A DNA stretch of 64,000 bases from contig JANCRA010000007.1 of the NCBI GenBank assembly GCA_024362935.1, positions 15,532,003 through 15,596,002 on the forward strand, written 5' to 3'. This DNA is from Setophaga petechia. Lineage: Eukaryota; Chordata; Aves; Passeriformes; Parulidae. Below are positions 61,501 to 64,000 of this stretch, one piece after another (positions within the stretch are counted from its first letter, which is position 1; each line of letters begins with the position of its first letter). A program made the translations under genes and the position numbers. The notes under the pieces are model-generated. The model was not told where the DNA came from. It searched no databases and worked only from the letters and a program-made list of their open reading frames with translations.

Positions 61501-64000
61501 TAATATTTAATAAAATCTCAGCTTAATCTGTTTTCAATTAACCAGTCCACTCAACAATAAAGAATGAGGGCAAAAATCAGTTTTTAAAAAGTCATATGTG
61601 GCTTAGAAATTCATTGAAATAACTGGTTAGTTTTGAATATTCACAGCAGGAGGTTCTGGGAAATAATTGCACGGAGGCTACAATTATTCTGGTTTTAAGC
61701 TGTTTAAAGATGACTGCAATAGATTAACTATTTTATAGTCCATGAATGCTTTAAGCACAAGAATGCAGGGCTAAAATAAAGGAACTGAAGTAAATGAATT
61801 TTGGTGAAGACTTGGACAGGAATAGGGAACCCAGGATTGTACTTTTTCCTTAAGTATCCTGCAAATCCAGTTTTGGAATTTGGTAAATACTTTTTGGGGT
61901 ATTTCAGAAAAATATTTTTGAAAGACTTCTCCATCACAAGAAGTATTTGTAAAAAAGTAACCTTTTTGGCCTAGTGTTAGGGAAAAAATCCCCAACAAAA
62001 CAAGCAAGACATAACCCCACCCAAGGGGCTTTTGCCACAGCTCATTGCAGTACCCTGGGGTGTAACAAGTGTGAGGTTACAGGGGAAGCACACAGCTCTT
62101 CATGGCTGCTGCCAGCCTTCCCAGTCTGAGCAAAACAGCATGGGGTGGTGTATCAGGGAGCACCATTCTCAATGCATCTCATTAAATCATCTGACAGAGC
62201 AAGCTTTTGTCACTGCAGCTGACCAGCTCTCAGCTCAGCTGATGTACTTTGAGTTACAAAAAGCTTAGAAACCAAAGCACTGCTTACCCTCCTCCCAAGT
62301 GCAAACACTGTGCTCCAGACATGTGCATTGGCTTCTACAGGAACTTTCCAGTTTATAAAACAGCCCTCTGCTTAGTCATACTCAAAAAGGGCAAGCACTT
62401 TTTCACCTTGAAGGGAGGTATGTGTCTGGCATGTGGGCTGGAAATGGAAGAACAGAACATTTCTTAAAAATTCAAGAACTTGCTGAGTAGATCCTCCCTC
62501 ACTGTTTCTGTAGATTCTCAGTCATTAGATATGATTTTTTTTGAGCTTATTTGAAGACTGGTTACCAAACTAGATTCAATTCTTCTGCACATTTTTTGAA
62601 AGTGTAGAACTGGTATTTTCCATCCTTACCTTCACTTAGGTCCTTCCCTCTTGTTACAAATATTGTTCTTCCATGAGTTCTTACCTAAGGTGGTTATTAA
62701 ACTGAAGGAAGGAAGGAAGTAAATATAAAACCATTAGTTTTGCAGTTGTCAGTAAGGCAAAGTCTCAGTTTTTACTCCCAGGAGAGTAGAAGTCCAACAA
62801 CTTCCACGGTGTTAAATTCTGCCTGATAAATAAAAACATTCAAATAAGTCTGCCCTGTATCCAAGATCAGAAAAGAAAATAGAGTACTTTCTTAGTAGTA
62901 AGCTCTTCAGGCACAGAAATGATTTCTCAATCAAAGTTACAGGGTTTTTTTCCTCTTTTTTGTTCTTCTGATGGATTTAGTGTTCATGGCAGTAGATTAA
63001 CTACTTTAGTCCCCAGTTTTGAGGGTGAAACTACCAATTAATTTCAAGGGCACTGTGTTTATCTCCTATTGCACTGGGGTGGGTATAAAGCTCTGTAGAT
63101 ATATCATTACTTTTGTAGAATCCTCATGAAAGGCTCAGCACTGATAGGTAGTTCTTTCCTTCCCTTGGCATCTTGGAAAAGACTTCTGATGATATCAGAG
63201 TTCCACTCCTTTTTCAGAGCTGACAACAGGTAGGAGGGAAATCTGAAAGCATCAGAACACGAATAAGATTAAAATCTGCCTCCACATTTACAAACAGGTT
63301 GTATATTTAGGTGTTTGCTAAATGCTAAAAACTTTCACTTCCCAGCTAAACCAGGTGAATTTGTGGTTGCCTGGTATTTTCAGGGAGAAGTTGCTTTTAG
63401 ACAACTCGGAGTACAAAACCAAAGTTTGTACACACGTGCACATAAAATTAAATTTAATAAAGCCAGCATCAAAATCACCACTAGCACAAGTGATCAATGC
63501 CATAAGAGCTGGGAGAACTTCCCAAGAGCAGGACGCATGGGTGGCAAAGAATATAAACTATTCTGCTGTATAAATATGGACCGAAGTGGGCATTAAGGCA
63601 AGGAAACCCTGTGCCCTGCATGACAGAACAGCTAATACTTCTAAAAGAAAGAGTAAGGAAAATTGTCTTCTCTCCATTTTTCTTCCCAGTTTTTGCTTGT
63701 TTAGCCTCTCTCATTGCATATTTATGCCAAGGCCACTGGGCTCTGACTTTATTGAAGATCTGAAGCTTCAGGCACACAAATAAAGCTACAAGTTGGCAGC
63801 AGAGTACCTATGGTGGGGACAACAGCAGTGATGGAGGAACCCCCTGTGCCAGGGAGGGTTTCAGAAAAGGAAAGGATATATAGGCCCTTGCACAGGAATA
63901 AGGCAAATGCAGTCCTTGGCTGTGCATGCCTGATTTTTTTCAATTTAAGTCTCTACAGCTGACCTGGATCTTAACTCCCAGGCATAAATCTTGCCAAATT
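43576..64000. other. Gene-free 3' flank
   Basis: This stretch of 20.4 kb has no recognisable exon on either strand. It lacks DUSP29-like segments (a third HC-x5-R exon or a VNEVWP-like exon), which mammals carry downstream of DUSP13. It holds a CR1 remnant at 58.8 kb, a TAAA-type short repeat near 48.59 kb, and AT-rich unique sequence. Confidence 0.6.
58793..58884 (+). mobile_element. Degraded CR1 LINE 3'-end fragment
   Basis: GGGACGACCTTGCCTGAACA, then GGGAGGTTGGACCAGACGAC, then a TTCTTCCAATCTTACC-like stretch match the well-known 3' end of chicken-repeat-1 LINEs (normally GACCCTGCTTGAGCAGGGAG followed by GTTGGACTAGATGATC). Copies are usually 5'-truncated, as here. Its presence supports a bird or other sauropsid genome. 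No reverse-transcriptase coding region remains nearby. Confidence 0.82.

Overview
The window looks like bird nuclear DNA, possibly from a songbird. The evidence is compact multi-exon vertebrate genes with GT-AG introns, a degraded CR1-type LINE 3' end at about 58.8 kb, microsatellites and minisatellites, and an isolated CpG island. There are no bacterial operons, phage genes or CRISPR arrays. The species cannot be named from the sequence alone.

Only two protein-coding genes can be supported. Both are on the + strand, and both encode small atypical dual-specificity phosphatases of the DUSP13 family. Gene 1 (14573-17448) has three coding exons and encodes 204 aa. Gene 2 (33939-43171) has three coding exons and encodes 208 aa. 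Both have a 221-nt middle exon, the same intron phases (2, then 1), and the full C-X5-R phosphatase signature in the last exon, so they are tandem paralogues. Gene 2 carries the N-terminal segment I associate with DUSP13B (TMDP). Gene 1 lies upstream, which is where DUSP13A (MDSP) sits in mammals as I recall it, but its catalytic exon is TMDP-like. Its DUSP13A label is therefore positional and provisional.

Layout: 1-14.5 kb has no supportable gene. It holds a 21-bp minisatellite, a GGCCA-type array, a 38-bp direct repeat in two copies, a (GAAA)38 tract inside a 249-nt pure purine run, and one microexon-like segment. 14.5-17.6 kb is gene 1, with a poly(A) signal. 19.4-20.35 kb is a CpG island with a strong CTCF-like motif and splice donors on its downstream side. 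It is the best candidate promoter or boundary element between the two phosphatases. 20.4-33.9 kb is gene-free. 33.9-43.6 kb is gene 2. Its 7.9-kb second intron contains a twelve-unit 38-bp minisatellite that leaves all three forward frames open. 43.6-64 kb has no supportable gene, only a CR1 remnant and simple repeats. The third family member usually found nearby, DUSP29, and the usual upstream neighbour SAMD8 are not visible here.

Most long open frames in the window come from low-complexity repeats, from the stop-poor CpG island, or from chance. I see no undescribed biological system beyond the unusual regulatory and repeat architecture around this tandem phosphatase pair.
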